Part shown: positions 14,692 through 16,742 of the stretch, piece after piece
Position numbering within the stretch: the first letter of the stretch is position 1
Layout: each line of letters begins with the position of its first letter
Assembly: GCA_963579625.1 (NCBI GenBank)
Contig: CAUZHN010000048.1
Location: 1-16,742 of the forward strand
Direction of reading: 5' to 3'
Source of the DNA: JAAXGI01 sp963579625
GTDB lineage: Bacteria; Gemmatimonadota; Gemmatimonadetes; Longimicrobiales; Gaopeijiaceae
Length of the DNA stretch: 16,742 bases
Notes under the pieces: model-generated
Told to the model about the DNA's origin: nothing
Database searches by the model: none
Seen by the model: only the letters and a program-made list of their open reading frames with translations
Position numbers and translations under genes: made by a program

Positions 14692-15633
14692 TTACGTGAG
14701 CTTCTTCAAAAGCCTTTGCACGCGATCTCTTACCCTCGCCACGTATCCTGTGCCAAAGAGGTTGACGTGCACGAGCAGGGGGTAGAGTTGGTAAAGGTCT
14801 CTTCGGGATTCCTTATAGCCTCTGACTAGCGGGGCCTCCAGCTGGTACTGCTCCATCACGCCGGAGTTGAAACCACCGAAGAGCTCCATCATTGCGAGAT
14901 CGACTTCGCGGTGTCCCCGATACCCCGCTGGATCCACGAGGACCGGCTCTCCCGCCCAGCCTGTGAGCACGTTTCCGCTCCAGAGATCCCCATGAACTAG
15001 AGACAACCCGTCCTCTTCCCAGACCGCAAGTGGCGGTTCAATTCTTTCAATGAGCCGATCCCAGGCTAGCCGTGTCTCATCGTCGAAATAGGGCTCTGCT
15101 AATGCCCACTGGGGTTGGAGGCGTTTCTTCTGCCAGAACTCGGGCCATGTGGCTTGGTCGGCCCCATTGGACTGGGCCAAGGACCCGATGAAGCCGTCTT
15201 CTTCCCAACCCGGACGAGACTCATTGAGGCGACGGTGTAGACGGGCGAGTCCGCTCCCAAGGAGTCTTGGCGTTCGAGGTGTCGGCAGCCCCGATTCGAT
15301 GAACTCCAGCAGGATCCAGCCCCTCAGTTCCGGTCCACCGGCTTCATGCGCCAGAACCTCCGGCACCCGGGGACCGCCGGTTCGAGAGATGGCAGCCAAA
15401 CCCGCTGCCTCGACGCCGAATCCTCCCCTCCCGGGTGTTGGCCCCCACTTGAGGAATACGCGGCTTCCGGACCTAGTGCAGATCCGTGCAGACGGGTGTG
15501 TGCATCCGCCGGCGATGATGTCAACTTGGGCGAAGGCCCTGTCTAAATTGGTTTCGCCCAGAGCTTCCGCCACGCGGGTGGTGATCTCGGGCGGGATGAC
15601 CAATTGCGAGCTGTCCCCCAGCCCTCCACTCAT
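14692..15633 (-). CDS. Fructosamine kinase family protein (likely ribulosamine/erythrulosamine 3-kinase)
   Basis: 313 aa from the ATG at 15631-15633. The frame upstream to 15675 has no family similarity and lies within the phosphatase gene. It is a cytoplasmic aminoglycoside-phosphotransferase-fold kinase of the FN3K family. Visible are the ATP lysine in VFLKWGP (Lys62), VEAAGL (74-79), WPEFWQKKRLQPQ (163-175), the catalytic loop LVHGDLWSGNVL (212-223, His214, Asp216, Asn221), the metal-binding VDPAGYRGHREVDLAMMELFGGF (Asp234) and a C-terminal YQLYPLLVHVNLFG. FN3K-family enzymes phosphorylate the 3-hydroxyl of ketoamines on proteins, which then break down and free the lysine. Bacterial members characterised so far prefer ribulosamines and erythrulosamines. 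The start overlaps the phosphatase stop as ATGA, so the two are translationally coupled. Confidence 0.93.
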   Translation of the reverse strand: MSGGLGDSSQLVIPPEITTRVAEALGETNLDRAFAQVDIIAGGCTHPSARICTRSGSRVFLKWGPTPGRGGFGVEAAGLAAISRTGGPRVPEVLAHEAGGPELRGWILLEFIESGLPTPRTPRLLGSGLARLHRRLNESRPGWEEDGFIGSLAQSNGADQATWPEFWQKKRLQPQWALAEPYFDDETRLAWDRLIERIEPPLAVWEEDGLSLVHGDLWSGNVLTGWAGEPVLVDPAGYRGHREVDLAMMELFGGFNSGVMEQYQLEAPLVRGYKESRRDLYQLYPLLVHVNLFGTGYVARVRDRVQRLLKKLT

Positions 15634-16124
15634 CTGTCGTGGGCCTCTAGGAGTTTCCGCAAGAGGGCTGTGCACGATCGATGGATGATGTCGAACATCC
15701 GATCGAACCCATCGGCTCCCCCGTAGTACGGATCGGGGACACTGAGATCACCGTCTGATTCGGGATCAAACTCCCTGAAAAGCATCACCCTGGCTCGCGT
15801 GGTATCGGTTTTGGGCAGTCGCTCGAGATTTCGAATGTTATCAGAATCCATGCCGAGAATCAGATCAAAAGTTGCGAAATCTGCGGCTTGTACGCTGCGG
15901 GCTCGACCCCTCAGCTTAACCCCGTGCTGGATGGCAACCTCTGCGGATCTCGGATCTGGAGCTTCGCCCACGTGCCACGCGCCGGTACCTGCCGAGTCTA
16001 CCTCGAATAAACCCTCGACGCCTGCTTCACGGGCCAGATGAAGAAAGACTCCTTCCGCTAACGGAGAACGACAAATGTTGCCAAGGCAGACAAAGAGTAG
16101 GCGAACTGGACGATTAGATTCCAC
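15630..16124 (-). CDS. Low-molecular-weight protein phosphatase (LMW-PTP)
   Basis: 164 aa, cytoplasmic, of usual size. The P-loop is VCLGNICRS (12-20) with nucleophile Cys13 and Arg19, and DPYYGG (131-136) supplies the general acid Asp131. DSAGTGAWHVGEAPDPRS is typical of the family. The fifth P-loop residue is Ile17, as in eukaryotic-type tyrosine phosphatases, not the Thr of YwlE-type arginine phosphatases. Human LMW-PTP-A, with the same CLGNICRS loop, also dephosphorylates protein ribulosamine 5-phosphates, giving the substrate of the downstream kinase. The coupled position therefore suggests that role, although phosphotyrosine in exopolysaccharide control is the usual alternative. The start is a GTG at 16122-16124 with a weak ribosome binding site. 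Confidence 0.93.
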   Translation of the reverse strand: MESNRPVRLLFVCLGNICRSPLAEGVFLHLAREAGVEGLFEVDSAGTGAWHVGEAPDPRSAEVAIQHGVKLRGRARSVQAADFATFDLILGMDSDNIRNLERLPKTDTTRARVMLFREFDPESDGDLSVPDPYYGGADGFDRMFDIIHRSCTALLRKLLEAHDR

Positions 16125-16742
16125 GGGAACGCTTTTGATGAATGATAAAGAACCTGGGGATCGAGACCAGATGTGGGAGGAAACAGCGAAATGTAGCCCA
16201 CATCAGGATGTTGCGTGATTGACCGGCAGTCTTGAATCTGGCAGCACGCACCTCAAGAGCGGGAGGGTATGCGGATGAGTCAGCTTGGCTGTGATCTCGT
16301 TGCTTGCCAGGAATCTTTTCTCACCTACGACAGGGGTTAGTTGAGGTCTTGGATCCTCAGCGACGCAGAGAACAGCTGTCCCGCCCTCGCAATTGACATG
16401 GTTGTGGCTATCAGGGGCAGCGTTCAGGTAGGTAATGGGGTCGATGATTGTGGTGGTCCAGTATCTATCAGATGCTACCAACATCCCATGTGCTCCGAAG
16501 CGAGCGCAAGCGGTCACCATCTGAGTACGGTCCCTCTTGCAATAGCTTGACAGGAGGGAGCAGGAGGAACAGCAATAGCGATATGCCATGGGCGATTGAG
16601 GCCGGTGCTCTTGAGGCGCCAGATTTCTCGAACGGACCCGCCGCGGAGGTGTCGCTTTCGCCCACAGTTCCCACGGGGACAAACGGCCAAAAGTGTTTAT
16701 CATTCGAAGGAATAAGAAATTGCGGGAGAGCCCAGTCGAGGA
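16125..16742. other. 618 bp without a supported gene at the right edge
   Basis: The longest frame (16203-16703, minus, 166 aa) has no motif or domain I recognise, no ribosome binding site and a composition like a chance frame. A minus-strand frame around 16468-16600 reads as a short hydrophobic stretch (ISLLLFLLLPPVKLL) followed by a charged segment and then a stop. It could be a remnant of a signal peptide or membrane anchor from a decayed gene. No tRNA, repeat or terminator is clear here. The promoter of the phosphatase-kinase operon should lie within the first 150 bp, but no strong consensus is visible. Confidence 0.35.

Noticed and set aside
16203..16703. 166-codon minus-strand frame at the right edge
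   Set aside because: No ribosome site, unusual Cys/His/Pro/Arg-rich composition and no domain; kept only as a note in the intergenic entry.

Overview
The window is a compact bacterial chromosomal segment with moderately high G+C by eye. It has 14 confident protein genes on both strands, short intergenic gaps and no transposase, integrase, CRISPR array or rRNA. The mix of a large DUF5916 outer-membrane protein, DUF4202, DUF1015, a DbpA-domain helicase relative and a stand-alone HU gene suggests a Gram-negative environmental bacterium. A Gemmatimonadota-type lineage is my best guess, but this is inference from gene content and is not proven by any marker.

Left third (1-7181): a possible frameshifted gene start at the left edge (minus) lies behind a DUF4202 gene (87-680, minus), which is preceded by a short leader ORF with a strong ribosome binding site. 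Divergent from it is a very large secreted DUF5916 protein (about 841-3714, plus). This converges on a DUF1015 gene (3876-5123, minus). Then comes ilvD (5502-7181, plus; branched-chain amino acid and pantothenate precursor synthesis) with a recognisable sigma70-type promoter.

Middle (7182-10616): a clear minus-strand intrinsic terminator is followed, reading leftwards on the minus strand, by what looks like only the 3' half of a tRNA-Arg(CCG). Next are a glycosyltransferase fused to a Rossmann-like domain, lgt (lipoprotein diacylglyceryl transferase) and a small zinc-ribbon protein, all on the minus strand. A plus-strand HU gene ends in a strong hairpin.

Right third (10703-16742): a three-gene overlapping minus-strand operon runs from a FrnE/DsbA-fold protein without its CxxC, through a 111-aa unknown protein, to a DEAD-box-like protein whose ATPase motifs are nearly all degenerate while its C-terminal RNA-binding domain is intact. 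A class I aminotransferase (plus) follows. A two-gene minus-strand operon then joins a low-molecular-weight phosphatase and a fructosamine-kinase-family kinase through an ATGA overlap. The last ~620 bp have no gene I can support.

The two most interesting units are the apparently catalytically dead DEAD-box protein in its own operon, and the phosphatase-kinase pair. The pair looks like a complete protein-deglycation (ribulosamine/erythrulosamine repair) module.
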